NCBI RefSeq assembly: GCF_036452155.1
Contig: NZ_JAWJZY010000001.1
DNA length: 64,000 bases
Source: Sorlinia euscelidii
GTDB lineage: Bacteria; Pseudomonadota; Alphaproteobacteria; Acetobacterales; Acetobacteraceae
Direction: 5' to 3' (one strand)
Part shown: piece by piece, positions 35,791-45,125 of the stretch
Numbering within the stretch: the first letter of the stretch is position 1
How the letters are laid out: each line of letters opens with the position of its first letter
Made by a program: the position numbers and the translations under genes
Notes under the pieces: model-generated
Told to the model about the DNA's origin: nothing
What the model saw: the letters and a program-made list of their open reading frames with translations, nothing else
Databases searched by the model: none

Positions 35791-36765
35791 GTGCCACTCG
35801 TCGCATGCGCCGCTTTATTTTATATTTTCACAATCGGGGCCGCTATCATCATCCTCTATCGATCGCGGAAGCAGGTTTCGCGCCTGCACGAGCGGCTCCG
35901 CATCCACGGATCTGAATCCGCCCGCGCCAGCCGCGCCACTCTGAGGGAAGAGGCCAGTACCCGCACGCGTCGCATACGCGCCACCCGATGGATTGACCGC
36001 CTGAAAACCGGCAGATTGTCACGCTTCATTCGCTATGATCCTCTCCTTTCACTGAGAATTTTGAAATTATGGCCGGTTTTATTTGTTGTCGCGGTCATGG
36101 TCGCGATGACAATCGCCGCCATTGCACGCGTCCTGCTTGAGACGTCCGGTGCTTACCTTCTTTTCATTCCCAGTTGGGTTGTGTTCGTTCGGTCTTACGT
36201 CGCCTGGTGTGAATCGAAGCAGAAATCGTTGCTTTTCTCGCAGTTTCCTGACGCTTTGGACATATTGGTCCGTTCAGCGCGGATTGGTATTCCACTCGCG
36301 ACAGCCGTCATCTATGTCGCGGAAAATGTCGCCGAGCCGACAGCCTCCCGATTCAAAGATATTTCGGAGCGGCTCAATATCGGTGCGACAGTGGGCGAGG
36401 CGCTCGAAACCCTGGTGTTACACTCCCCCGTGCAGGAATACCGCTTTTTCGCGGTCGCTCTCCGGCTTCATACACAGACGGGTGGCAATATTGTCGAAAC
36501 GCTTGAAACATTGTCAGACACGATCCGCTCTCGCGTGGCGTCGCAAAGTAAAGCCAGGGCCTTATTGGCTGAGCCAAAAATGAGTATGACAATTCTCGCC
36601 TCGCTTCCCTTCGTGCTGATGGCCGTGCTGGTTCTGATTAATCCAGGCTACGTCATGCCGCTTTTCACATCGACTGGCGGGCATCATGCATTGCTGTTCG
36701 CCTTTGGCCTGTGGGTAACCGGCGTTCTGTCGATGCATATCCTGATCAAGAGGGGGGCGCCTTAG
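35791..36765 (+). CDS. tadB: Inner-membrane platform protein TadB
   Basis: This is one of the two GspF-like platform proteins of the Tad machine, 324 residues. It has an N-terminal membrane helix, a pair of central helices (LWPVLFVVAVMVAMTIAA and AYLLFIPSWVVFV), then the T2SF domain (FSQFPDALDILVRSARIGIP and HTQTGGNIVETLETLSDTIR), and a C-terminal helix pair. It starts at GTG, three bases after cpaF. Confidence 0.93.
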   Translation: MPLVACAALFYIFTIGAAIIILYRSRKQVSRLHERLRIHGSESARASRATLREEASTRTRRIRATRWIDRLKTGRLSRFIRYDPLLSLRILKLWPVLFVVAVMVAMTIAAIARVLLETSGAYLLFIPSWVVFVRSYVAWCESKQKSLLFSQFPDALDILVRSARIGIPLATAVIYVAENVAEPTASRFKDISERLNIGATVGEALETLVLHSPVQEYRFFAVALRLHTQTGGNIVETLETLSDTIRSRVASQSKARALLAEPKMSMTILASLPFVLMAVLVLINPGYVMPLFTSTGGHHALLFAFGLWVTGVLSMHILIKRGAP

Positions 36766-36774
36766 AGCCGCGTC

Positions 36775-37689
36775 ATGACATTAGATTGCCAGATTTTTCT
36801 CTTCAGCCTCGCGATTTTGCTGGGCGTCATATTTGAGAATTCATACCAGAAAAACGGTCGGAAGCTTGTCCGACGTTTGCGGGATTGCACAGGTGGCGGT
36901 GACACCATCCAGGCGGATTCATGGGGGTATTACCTCAATCAGAAAATTGTCGCCGTGGGCAGATATGTTTTTTTACGCCGCTTTTTTTCCAAAAAAGACG
37001 CGGCAACATTTTCGGATCTCATCACATCCGCCGGGCTGAGGACGGACCCGTGGCTGCATTTAAGTGTCGGTAGCAAATTCATCCTGATGATCGTTTTTTT
37101 TGCTCTCAGCTTTGTCATCAGCTTTTACGTAAAGATGAACCATGAATCAGCGCTCATCTTCGCGATTATTTTAGCTTTACTTGGAGCAAGCATCCCTGAG
37201 TGGACTTTAAAAATTTTCGTCGCCCGATATCGCAAGTCTTTGTTGAGTGGCCTGCCAGATATGTTGGACCTGATGGTGATCTGCGCGGAGGCGGGACTTC
37301 CGTTGGAAACCATTATTGAGCGCACCGCGGAGGAAATCAGATTTTCTTCCCCACCTGTGACACAAGAGCTCAATAAACTGCGCTCTGATATGAAAATGTT
37401 CAATGATCCGCGTCTGGCTTTGAAAAATTTTGGGCGTGTTCCGGATGTCGAACCTTTGCGACGCCTTGCCGTTACTCTCATGCAATCCATGAAATTCGGA
37501 ACACCACTCAGTGAAACACTGCGCGTCTTATCCGCGGAGCTTCGTCGCGAGAGGCTTATCGAAGCTGAGGAAAAAGCAGGGCGCTTGCCGGCCATCCTGA
37601 CAATACCGATGGTGGTTTTCATCCTGCCATCCATATTCTGCCTGTTACTGGGTCCAGCCGTGCTACGCCTTCTGCATAGTCTGACTTAG
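36775..37689 (+). CDS. tadC: Inner-membrane platform protein TadC
   Basis: This is the second platform protein, 304 residues. Hydrophobic helices flank the T2SF core (SGLPDMLDLMVICAEAGLPL, LMQSMKFGTPLSETLRVLS). The end PAILTIPMVVFILPSIFCLLLGPAVLRLL is the typical TadC terminus. It works with TadB and CpaF. The gene lies nine bases after tadB. Confidence 0.93.
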   Translation: MTLDCQIFLFSLAILLGVIFENSYQKNGRKLVRRLRDCTGGGDTIQADSWGYYLNQKIVAVGRYVFLRRFFSKKDAATFSDLITSAGLRTDPWLHLSVGSKFILMIVFFALSFVISFYVKMNHESALIFAIILALLGASIPEWTLKIFVARYRKSLLSGLPDMLDLMVICAEAGLPLETIIERTAEEIRFSSPPVTQELNKLRSDMKMFNDPRLALKNFGRVPDVEPLRRLAVTLMQSMKFGTPLSETLRVLSAELRRERLIEAEEKAGRLPAILTIPMVVFILPSIFCLLLGPAVLRLLHSLT

Positions 37690-37693
37690 AATC

Positions 37694-38440
37694 GTGAAAG
37701 CGCATGACATGACACGTTTCTATTTTGTGTTTCCCCTCATCCTCCTCGCCTCTTGCGCGGCGCAGCCGACAGAAAATCCGAAACTTCGTGCCGCGAAAAT
37801 CCTGCTCGATCACGGGGGCGCCAACTCAGCGTTACATGTGGCCCAGAGTGAGCTGATGGTCGACCCTTCCAATAAATCCGCGCTGATCATCCAGGCGGAG
37901 GCGGAATATGCCGAGAGGCGTTATCTGCAATCCGAGGCCAGCTTCAAAAAAGTGCTTGCGATCGACCCCGGCAACACGCGTGCCTTGACAGGGTTGGGAC
38001 GCTTGAACCTCAACCGAGATCCAGCGACGGCTGAAAAACTCTTCAGAAGGGCGATCAAGTCCGACCCTAAAAATGTCGACGCTAAAATTGATCTTGGCAT
38101 TTCTCTCGATAATCAAAGACATTTTGCGGAAGCGCAGAAAATCTACCGTGAGGTCATTTCCGAAATGCCGGAGTCGGACCGCGCGATGAATAATCTAGGT
38201 CTTTCCCTCGCTTTAAGTGGTGATACGGATCAGGCGATCGAGATATTGCGTCCACTTAATGTTGGCGGGGCCGGCACGCATCGTTCGCGTGTCAATTTCG
38301 CTTTTGTGCTCATGCTTGCGGGGCGTGACGACGCGGCGAAATCAGAATTATCGCAATTTATGTCACCGCAGGAAGCTGACAGAACCTATAAAAGTTTGAG
38401 CGCGCATGTCTCGGACATAAAAGTAAATTCTGGTCATTAA
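37694..38440 (+). CDS. tadD: TadD-like TPR lipoprotein
   Basis: This is a 248-residue predicted lipoprotein with lipobox LLASCAAQ after a short hydrophobic segment. At least four TPR units follow, for example RYLQSEASFKKVLAIDPGN, TAEKLFRRAIKSDPKNVDAK and HFAEAQKIYREVI. TadD proteins are required for Tad pilus assembly and may help the secretin. It is the last gene of the operon, 130 bases before the tRNA-Thr. Confidence 0.87.
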   Translation: MKAHDMTRFYFVFPLILLASCAAQPTENPKLRAAKILLDHGGANSALHVAQSELMVDPSNKSALIIQAEAEYAERRYLQSEASFKKVLAIDPGNTRALTGLGRLNLNRDPATAEKLFRRAIKSDPKNVDAKIDLGISLDNQRHFAEAQKIYREVISEMPESDRAMNNLGLSLALSGDTDQAIEILRPLNVGGAGTHRSRVNFAFVLMLAGRDDAAKSELSQFMSPQEADRTYKSLSAHVSDIKVNSGH

Positions 38441-38571
38441 CCCACCGCAAGCTGCTGCGGGAGATGATGACGGGTTTGGCTTGAGACCGGCGCCATTGTC
38501 CGGCTTTTCATGCGGCAAATCATATACGACCCGGATTTACACGGCCTAGGGGCCCGCGATTTCCGTAAGGC

Positions 38572-38646
38572 TGGTGCCGGGTGAGGGATTTGAACCCCCG
38601 GCCTTCGGTTTACAAAACCGCTGCACTACCACTGTGCTAACCCGGC
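38572..38646 (-). tRNA. tRNA-Thr (anticodon TGT)
   Basis: A complete cloverleaf can be drawn on the minus strand. The acceptor GCCGGGT pairs with ACCCGGC, the D-stem GCAC with GTGC, and the T-stem GGGGG with CCCTC around TTCAAAT. The anticodon loop TTTGTAA gives TGT, which reads ACA for threonine. The first anticodon-stem pair is a G-A mismatch. CCA is encoded (38572-38574). A decayed copy lies at 26143-26218. Confidence 0.92.
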
Positions 38647-38880
38647 ATCAGCAGGCCCTTTTGCGGTTAAACAGGATAATTCGTCAAGCGTAAAATCGGT
38701 GACGTCAGTTCAGAATGACAAAGCTGTTGGGGGGCACATTGACCCCTTACGCATCAAAGGGGCGTTAGGCGCGCTCAAAGACGTTGTCCCGGCGTAACGC
38801 GGCGCCGGCGAGGTAAAGACTGCCACAAATCAGAACACGCCCCGTTTCACCACTGAGTTTTTTCAAAGCGCTGACGATAT
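38572..38880. repeat. Direct repeat, right (intact) copy: tRNA-Thr plus folC 3' end
   Basis: This is the functional copy of the segment repeated at 26143-26445. It contains the tRNA-Thr, the gap between it and folC, and the last hundred or so bases of folC. Everything between the copies is the Tad cluster and its edges. Confidence 0.85.
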
Positions 38881-40114
38881 CCGGGCCGGGAATGGCGACG
38901 TGGCCGGAGGCGGCGACGATGTCCGCCACGGAAATCGCGTCATACTGATCCGGCTCCATCACCGCGAGGACGGAGGTCGCGTAGGGGAGGAGGGGGCGAA
39001 TGAACCCTTCAATATCCTTACTGCTCTTCATGCCGATCAAAAGGTGAAGCGGGCGATCCTGCCAATTTCGCAATGTTGGCAAAAGGGCGTGACCGGCATG
39101 GGGATTATGCCCGCCATCCAGCCAGATATCCCAACCGGGCGGCACATGGCTGAGGAGCGATCCACCTAATTTCTGTAACCTCCCGGGCCACTGCGTCTGC
39201 GTTATGGCCGCCCAGTCTGCATTTTGCATCCTGTCGTTGACAGCGCCGCGCAAAGTGGCGATGGCCAACGCGGCATTGCCATATTGGTGCTGCCCAATCA
39301 GGCCCGGTGCGGGGAGGGTAAGGTCACCATGAGGGTCGGAATAAGCCATCCCGCCATCAGGGAGGACGCGATAGGTCACGTCACGCCCCATCACCCATAA
39401 GGGCGCGCCGAGCGTCGTGGCTGCGGCTTCGATAATTTGGGTCACGGCCGCATCCTGCGCCGCGCTGATGACGGGACAATGGGGTTTGATGATCCCCGCT
39501 TTTTCCCGCGCGATCTCGGTGATGCTGTCTCCGAGGAATGACTGATGGTCCAGCCCAATCGGGGTGATGACGCTCGCAAGAGGGGCGGATACGACATTTG
39601 TCGCATCCAATCGTCCGCCGAGACCGACTTCGATGATGGCGAGGTCCGCTGGCTCTCGGGCGAAGAGGAGAAATCCCGCAGCCGTCAGAATTTCGAACAC
39701 CGTAATGGGCGCGTCCCCATTGACGGCTTCCACTTCCTCCAATGTTGCAGCAAGCACATCCTCCTGCACCAACGCCCCCGCCAGGCGAAATCGCTCTGTG
39801 ACGGAGACGAGGTGCGGACTGGTCATGACGTGGACGCGCCATTGCCGGGCTTCCGCAAGGGTGCGGATGAAAGCGCATGTGCTGCCCTTTCCGTTTGTCC
39901 CGCCCACATGGATCACAGGGGGGAGGCTACGCTCCGGGTTTCCCAATCGATGGAGCAGCGTCGTCAGGCGGTCCAGCGACAGGTCGATATATTTAGGGTA
40001 AGCCGCCTGAACACGCGCAAGGATTTTACCGACCGCACCTGAATATTCGCTGGCCAGCCTGGCGGGCTGGCCTTGCGTCGGGTTTGACGGCGTCATGATC
40101 GGCGTTTCAGTCAT
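38765..40114 (-). CDS. folC: Bifunctional folylpolyglutamate / dihydrofolate synthase
   Basis: FolC adds glutamate to dihydropteroate and folates. About 449 residues. The ATP-binding loop is IHVGGTNGKGSTCAFI and the substrate region is TSPHLVSVTERFR. Further Mur-ligase-like features are IIEVGLGGRLDATNVV, ITPIGLDHQSFLGD and WDIWLDGGHNPHAGHAL. The ATG at 40114 is more plausible than a TTG two codons earlier. accD lies upstream on the same strand, 27 bases away, a common pairing in proteobacteria. Confidence 0.95.
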   Translation of the reverse strand: MTETPIMTPSNPTQGQPARLASEYSGAVGKILARVQAAYPKYIDLSLDRLTTLLHRLGNPERSLPPVIHVGGTNGKGSTCAFIRTLAEARQWRVHVMTSPHLVSVTERFRLAGALVQEDVLAATLEEVEAVNGDAPITVFEILTAAGFLLFAREPADLAIIEVGLGGRLDATNVVSAPLASVITPIGLDHQSFLGDSITEIAREKAGIIKPHCPVISAAQDAAVTQIIEAAATTLGAPLWVMGRDVTYRVLPDGGMAYSDPHGDLTLPAPGLIGQHQYGNAALAIATLRGAVNDRMQNADWAAITQTQWPGRLQKLGGSLLSHVPPGWDIWLDGGHNPHAGHALLPTLRNWQDRPLHLLIGMKSSKDIEGFIRPLLPYATSVLAVMEPDQYDAISVADIVAASGHVAIPGPDIVSALKKLSGETGRVLICGSLYLAGAALRRDNVFERA

Positions 40115-40141
40115 GAGCAATGACGCGGCCCGGGGCAGCGC

Positions 40142-41005
40142 TTACGCCGCGCCGGTTTCCTGACGTTGCATCATGAGGCCGATGATACGGTCGAGCGTCT
40201 CTTTCAGCGCATCACGGGGCGTGACGATATCCACCATGCCATGGTCACGAAGATACTCGGATCTCTGAAACCCTTCCGGTAATTTTTCCCGCACTGTATC
40301 CTGTATGACGCGCGGCCCGGTGAAAGCGATTAGGGCCTGAGGCTCCGCGATGTGCACATCGCCCAACATGGCGAAGGAGGCGGAGACGCCCCCGGTCGTC
40401 GGGTTCGTCAGCACCACAATATAGGGCAGCCCGGCATCTTTAAGCATCTGGACGCCGATCGTCGTGCGCGGCATCTGCATGAGGGATAACACCCCCTCCT
40501 GCATCCGTGCACCGCCGGAGGCCGTGTAGATAATCAAAGCCGCTTTTTGCAGCAGGGCAAGTTTGCAGGCGGCGATAAAAGCTTCACCCAGCGCGGAGCC
40601 CATTGTGCCGGCCATAAATTCATAGGCCATGACGGCGACAACCGCCGGATGCCCTCCGACCTGCCCATGCGCGACCACCAGCGACTCATCCAGATGCGTT
40701 TTGGTGCGCGCATCTTTGAGCCTGTCCGTGTAGCGCTTCTGATCCTTGAAGCCGAGCGGATCAACCGCGACCTTCGGGAGTTCAATGCGCGTATAGGCGC
40801 CCTCGTCAAATGTCCATTTGAGACGATCTTTGGCGGCCGCCTTACCATGATGGCCGCAATGGGGACATACTTTCAGGAAACGGTCAAAATCCTTGACCAG
40901 AATCATCTGAGAGCAAGACTCGCACGTCGTCCACAGATTTTCCGGAACATCCCTTTGCAGAAGTCCCCTGATTTTAGGACGGACATATTCGGTAAGCCAG
41001 CTCAT
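40142..41005 (-). CDS. accD: Acetyl-CoA carboxylase carboxyltransferase subunit beta
   Basis: This is the beta half of the carboxyltransferase that makes malonyl-CoA for fatty acid synthesis, 287 residues. The N-terminal zinc ribbon has two pairs of cysteines (CESC and CPHC). The core shows EFMAGTMGSALGEAF, SGGARMQEGVLSLMQM and VLTNPTTGGVSASFAMLGD, the oxyanion regions of the crotonase-like fold. ATG follows GAGGGA. It is transcribed toward folC. Confidence 0.97.
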   Translation of the reverse strand: MSWLTEYVRPKIRGLLQRDVPENLWTTCESCSQMILVKDFDRFLKVCPHCGHHGKAAAKDRLKWTFDEGAYTRIELPKVAVDPLGFKDQKRYTDRLKDARTKTHLDESLVVAHGQVGGHPAVVAVMAYEFMAGTMGSALGEAFIAACKLALLQKAALIIYTASGGARMQEGVLSLMQMPRTTIGVQMLKDAGLPYIVVLTNPTTGGVSASFAMLGDVHIAEPQALIAFTGPRVIQDTVREKLPEGFQRSEYLRDHGMVDIVTPRDALKETLDRIIGLMMQRQETGAA

Positions 41006-41179
41006 CTTCCCTCATTATCGTGTCAATGCAATATCGCTTCCCCAAAGGGAAAGGCGCGATCCTGTTATGATGATGCGGATAAGGCATCAATACCCATCAT
41101 ATCGTTTCTACCCGGTAAAAGCCATACCGGCCTCCCGTCATCCACTCAGGGCGTTGTGACAGGTTGCTGCCACATTGCT

Positions 41180-41977
41180 TCAGATGACGAAATCCGTATC
41201 CGGGAAGCTTTGATCCATGGAAAGGGCCGGGTCGCTGGTATTTGGCTTGCCGACCGGACGCGCAGGGTTGCCCACGACTGTGACATGGGGTGCCACATCA
41301 TTCAGAACGACCGAACCCGCCCCGATTTTAGCGCCTTCCCCCACAGAAATATTGCCGATCACCTTCGCGCCCGCGCCGATCAGAACGCCGCGCGCAATTT
41401 TGGGATGCCGATTGCCGGACGTCTTACCCGTGCCGCCAAGCGTGACATTCTGGAAGATGGAGACATCATCCGCAATGACGGCCGTCTCACCAATGACGAT
41501 GCCCGTGCCGTGGTCGAAAATAACGCGCCGCCCGATGGTGGCCGCCGGGTGGATGTCAATGCCGAAACGCTCTGAGACAAGGCTTTGTAAATGTTGTGCC
41601 AGATGCTTGCGGTCATGCCGCCAAAGCCAGTTTGCCACCCGATAGGCCTGGAGCGCGTGATAGCCTTTGAAGAAGAGGAAGGGCGTCACATAATCCGTGC
41701 ATGCGGGGTCACGCTCATAAACGGCCAGCATATCCGCGGCGGCATCCTCGGCAATGCGCGGTGTGTCCTTGAGGCAGGCCATGATCAGGGACGATAAAGC
41801 GGGCACGGAAAGGGCGCGGTCCGATAATTTTGTCCCCAGAAGCGCCGCCAGCGCCGCATCGAAACTGCGATGTTCCGTGATCCCCGTCGTGAAAACGCCT
41901 TGTATCAGCGGGTCGCAGCAGACATCGCTTTGGCGCAGCATGTCCTGCCAGATTTTATCGAGGTCCAGCGCGTTCAT
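41180..41977 (-). CDS. cysE: Serine O-acetyltransferase
   Basis: CysE acetylates serine with acetyl-CoA, the first step of cysteine synthesis. At 265 residues it is the long form. The N-terminal helical domain is followed by a left-handed hexapeptide beta helix (IDIHPAATIGRRVIFDHGTGIVIGET, VTLGGTGK, IGAGAKVIGNISVGEGAKIGAGSVV). The catalytic His is in FDHGTG. The chain ends in isoleucine (DTDFVI), as in forms that dock to CysK. Its start overlaps the ubiH stop by four bases. Confidence 0.96.
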   Translation of the reverse strand: MNALDLDKIWQDMLRQSDVCCDPLIQGVFTTGITEHRSFDAALAALLGTKLSDRALSVPALSSLIMACLKDTPRIAEDAAADMLAVYERDPACTDYVTPFLFFKGYHALQAYRVANWLWRHDRKHLAQHLQSLVSERFGIDIHPAATIGRRVIFDHGTGIVIGETAVIADDVSIFQNVTLGGTGKTSGNRHPKIARGVLIGAGAKVIGNISVGEGAKIGAGSVVLNDVAPHVTVVGNPARPVGKPNTSDPALSMDQSFPDTDFVI

Positions 41978-43230
41978 AATAATCCCATTGTCCGTCGGAT
42001 GAAACGTGCACGTAAAGGCGTTGCTGTCTCAAAACCCCGCATGCCGACGCGGCGTAAAATCTGCATGGCGGGGTGGCGGGCGCTGAAAACCCTCTCCATA
42101 ATATCGCAGGTCGCCAGCATCGCCATATTATCGGGGCGCGTTAAACGCTGATAGAGTTTCAACACATCATCACGGCCCGGATCCTGCCCCTTCTCACAAG
42201 CATTAACCAAAACTTCAGACAAGATCTTGATATCGCGAAAGCCCATATTCAAGCCCTGGCCCGCAATTGGATGCAAACCGTGGGCCGCGTCGCCGATCAG
42301 CGCGAGGCGATGAGACACATATCTCTGGGCATATTGCGCGGAAAGCGGGTAAAGCCATCGCCGTCCGATTGGCGTCGCGGCGCCGACATGCTTATCGAGA
42401 CGCGCATTGATTTCGCGCCTGAAAGTATCATCGGGAAGCGCATGAAGATAATGCGCGCGCGCAGCAGGTGCGGCCCAAACGATGGCGGAGCGGTGCGGTG
42501 CGGCGTCTGTGCCGATCAAGGGGAGTCGCGCAAATGGTCCATCTGGTAGAAAGCGCTCCAGAGCGGTGCCCTTATGCGCATTCTCATGCTGTATGATCGT
42601 GACAATGCCATTCTGATTATAGGCTAATCGCGTCAACGGGATGCCTGCCTGCTTCCGAAGCGGACTTTGACGCCCCTCTGCCGCGATGACGAGTTGCGCC
42701 CGATATTGCGCATCGGAGGCAAGCGCAATAATGGCTCCATCATCGTCGAAAGTGAAACGCGCCTGGTCTGGCGCGGCGATGATCAGGTTCGGGCCTGCGT
42801 GATGACGGAGGGCGTCATGGAGGGCACGACGCAGATCCATCGCCTCGACCATCCAGCCGAAACCCTGCAACCCGGCCTCATTATCAGGCAGGTTCTGCGC
42901 GCCGAAGATAAGTGACCGTGTGCCGATGCGCGTGAGGATGCGCGCGACATTTGGACGTGGCCTGGATACATCCCGCCCGTCAATGACGGAAATTTCCTTT
43001 ATGGGCTGCGCGCCGTTCGGGAGGTGCGACCAGACGCCTGATTGTGCCAGAACCCGTCGTGACCCTTCCGAAAGTGCATAGGCCCGACCATCCAGATGCG
43101 GGCCGATCGCCGCGTCAAGCGGGGAACGCTCAATGATAAGGACGCGCAGCCCGGCCTGCGCCAGGACGCACGCCAGGGTTGCGCCAACCGGGCCGGCGCC
43201 ATTGATGCAAATATTGACAGTCTTCATCAT
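41974..43230 (-). CDS. UbiH/COQ6-family FAD-dependent hydroxylase
   Basis: This is a 418-residue flavoprotein monooxygenase of the UbiH/UbiF/UbiI/COQ6 group, which hydroxylates the ubiquinone ring. The FAD-binding GxGxxG is INGAGPVGATLACVLAQAG, and the second FAD motif is LALIGDAAHGLHPIAGQGLNMG. Which ring position it modifies cannot be told from sequence. The cysE gene overlaps its stop. It faces glnK across about 170 bases. Confidence 0.9.
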   Translation of the reverse strand: MMKTVNICINGAGPVGATLACVLAQAGLRVLIIERSPLDAAIGPHLDGRAYALSEGSRRVLAQSGVWSHLPNGAQPIKEISVIDGRDVSRPRPNVARILTRIGTRSLIFGAQNLPDNEAGLQGFGWMVEAMDLRRALHDALRHHAGPNLIIAAPDQARFTFDDDGAIIALASDAQYRAQLVIAAEGRQSPLRKQAGIPLTRLAYNQNGIVTIIQHENAHKGTALERFLPDGPFARLPLIGTDAAPHRSAIVWAAPAARAHYLHALPDDTFRREINARLDKHVGAATPIGRRWLYPLSAQYAQRYVSHRLALIGDAAHGLHPIAGQGLNMGFRDIKILSEVLVNACEKGQDPGRDDVLKLYQRLTRPDNMAMLATCDIMERVFSARHPAMQILRRVGMRGFETATPLRARFIRRTMGLL

Positions 43231-43404
43231 CCTGCTTTCTCAACACGCCCCGTATGGCGCATTCAGCGTCAGAGGCGTCCATAAATCAAACCTTTAATCA
43301 AAGAAGAGGCTTGCCTTGCGCGTCGCCAAACTGGCACGAATTGGAAACGATCTGTGATGCGGGATTCGTAGCCCGTAAAAAAAACGTTGCGAAGGACGAA
43401 CATC

Positions 43405-43743
43405 ATGAAGCTGATCACGGCCATCATCAAGCCATTCAAGCTCGATGACGTGCGCAATGCACTCATTCCGCTCGGCGTGCAGGGTTTGACGGTTACGGAA
43501 GTCAAAGGTTTCGGGCGGCAGAAGGGACAGACGGAGATCTATCGCGGGGCGGAATATCAGATCAGCTTTCTTCCCAAACTCAAGATGGAAATCGCCGTTG
43601 CGGATGAAATCGTCGATGACGTCGTGAAAGCCATCCAGACCAATGCCAGCACCGGCAAAATCGGTGATGGGAAAATCTTTATTTCCTCACTTGATAAGGT
43701 CGTCCGCATCCGGACGGGAGAAGAAGGGGTAAGCGCACTATGA
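43405..43743 (+). CDS. glnK: Nitrogen regulatory PII protein (GlnK type)
   Basis: This is a PII signal protein of 112 residues that senses 2-oxoglutarate, ATP and ADP. MKLITAIIKPFKLDDVRNAL opens the protein. The T-loop has the uridylylation tyrosine in EIYRGAEYQISFLPK. The C-terminal signature is STGKIGDGKIFISSLDKVVRIRTGE. Because it overlaps amtB (ATGA), GlnK is the apt name; it would block the ammonium channel when nitrogen is plentiful. ATG at 43405 follows GAAGGA. No good sigma-54 site was found. Confidence 0.95.
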   Translation: MKLITAIIKPFKLDDVRNALIPLGVQGLTVTEVKGFGRQKGQTEIYRGAEYQISFLPKLKMEIAVADEIVDDVVKAIQTNASTGKIGDGKIFISSLDKVVRIRTGEEGVSAL

Positions 43744-45092
43744 CACGATCCTGCCTGTGGACCCTTGCAGGCTGTTTGATGATTCTGCCGGGCCATCTCT
43801 TTGCGGCAGATGCGGCGGGTGCGCCGCATATCGACACGGGTGACGCTGCCTGGATGCTGACGAGCACGGCGCTCGTCCTGCTAATGACCATCCCCGGCGT
43901 CAGCCTTTTTTATGCCGGGATGGTCCGGAAGAAAAACGTGCTGGCGACGGCGATCCAGTCTTTTACGATCTGCTGCATCGCAAGTGTCGTCTGGATGGTG
44001 CTGGGCTATAGTTTCGCCTTCGGCACAGGCACGCCCTACTTCGGAGATTTCTCGCGGGCGATGCTGCGCGGCATCGCGGATCACTTTACCCAGGGGCAGG
44101 ATGCGGCCTTTGTGATGGGCGCGGGCACCGCCAATGCCACGACGATGACCATCCCGGAAAGCGCGTGGGTGATGTTCCAGATGACCTTCGCCGTCGTCAC
44201 ACCCGCCCTGATCGTGGGTGGATTTGCGGAGCGTATGAAGTTCTCGGCTCTCTGCTTTTTCACGATCTTATGGTCGCTGCTCGTCTATGCCCCGATCGCC
44301 CACTGGGTCTGGAGCCCGCTCGGATGGCTGGCCGGGCTGGGCGCGGTGGATTTTGCGGGCGGGACGGTCGTGCATATTAATTCCGGCGTGGCCGGTCTTG
44401 TCGCCGCTTTAGTGTTGGGGCGGCGGCGCAATCTCGGCCTTGATGATTTCTCACCCTATAATCTGACATACGCGATTATCGGCGCGTCTCTGCTCTGGAT
44501 TGGCTGGTTCGGCTTTAATGCCGGCTCCGCAGGTGGCGCGAATGGCCGCGCCGGCATGGCGATGCTGACGACGCAGATCGCCTCCGCCGCCGGGGCGTTG
44601 GCCTGGATGATTGTCGAGTGGTTTCACGCGAAAAAACCGACCGCTCTGGGCATCATTTCAGGGGCGGTGGCCGGATTGGTGGCCATCACCCCGGCGGCTG
44701 GCTTTGTCCTGCCGGGTGCGGCTCTGATGATCGGGTTTGTAGCCGGGATCGCTTGCTTCTGGAGTGCCGCCATTCTCAAACCGCGTCTGGGTTATGATGA
44801 TAGTCTCGATGCTTTCGGGGTTCATGGGATGGGCGGGATCGTCGGTGCGCTTCTGACAGGTGTATTCGCCTACGGACCTCTATCCGCGACAGAGGCCAAT
44901 CCCGCAGGCGTCACGGGCTCCGTAATGCAGTTGGGACGTCAGGCTGAGGCATGCGGCGTGACGATCATCTGGTGCGTCGTGGTGACCTATCTCATCCTGA
45001 AACTGATCGACGTCACCATCGGGCTGCGTGTCTCTCAGGACGCGGAACTTGAAGGACTGGATATGGTTCTACATGGAGAGCGGATCAACTGA
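43740..45092 (+). CDS. amtB: Ammonium transporter
   Basis: AmtB is a trimeric ammonium channel, 450 residues. A signal-like N-terminus (LAGCLMILPGHLFA) precedes eleven hydrophobic helices. The twin pore histidines lie in GGTVVHINSGVAGL and DAFGVHGMGGIVGAL. TIPGVSLFYAGMVRKKNVL and LLWIGWFGFNAGS are classic signatures. It is translationally coupled to glnK through a four-base overlap. Confidence 0.97.
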   Translation: MTRSCLWTLAGCLMILPGHLFAADAAGAPHIDTGDAAWMLTSTALVLLMTIPGVSLFYAGMVRKKNVLATAIQSFTICCIASVVWMVLGYSFAFGTGTPYFGDFSRAMLRGIADHFTQGQDAAFVMGAGTANATTMTIPESAWVMFQMTFAVVTPALIVGGFAERMKFSALCFFTILWSLLVYAPIAHWVWSPLGWLAGLGAVDFAGGTVVHINSGVAGLVAALVLGRRRNLGLDDFSPYNLTYAIIGASLLWIGWFGFNAGSAGGANGRAGMAMLTTQIASAAGALAWMIVEWFHAKKPTALGIISGAVAGLVAITPAAGFVLPGAALMIGFVAGIACFWSAAILKPRLGYDDSLDAFGVHGMGGIVGALLTGVFAYGPLSATEANPAGVTGSVMQLGRQAEACGVTIIWCVVVTYLILKLIDVTIGLRVSQDAELEGLDMVLHGERIN

Positions 45093-45125
45093 TTCGCATG
45101 GCTACGTCTCCGAAGGGATGGTTTG

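Noticed and set aside
40547..41575. 342-codon plus-strand frame
   Set aside because: It is antisense to accD and cysE, both with full family motifs; the translation is low-quality and unrelated to any family.
43358..43404. Possible sigma-54 promoter before glnK (TGGCAC about 60 bases upstream)
   Set aside because: The -24-like TGGCAC is present, but the required GC at the -12 position is absent; the TTGG that follows is two bases too close.
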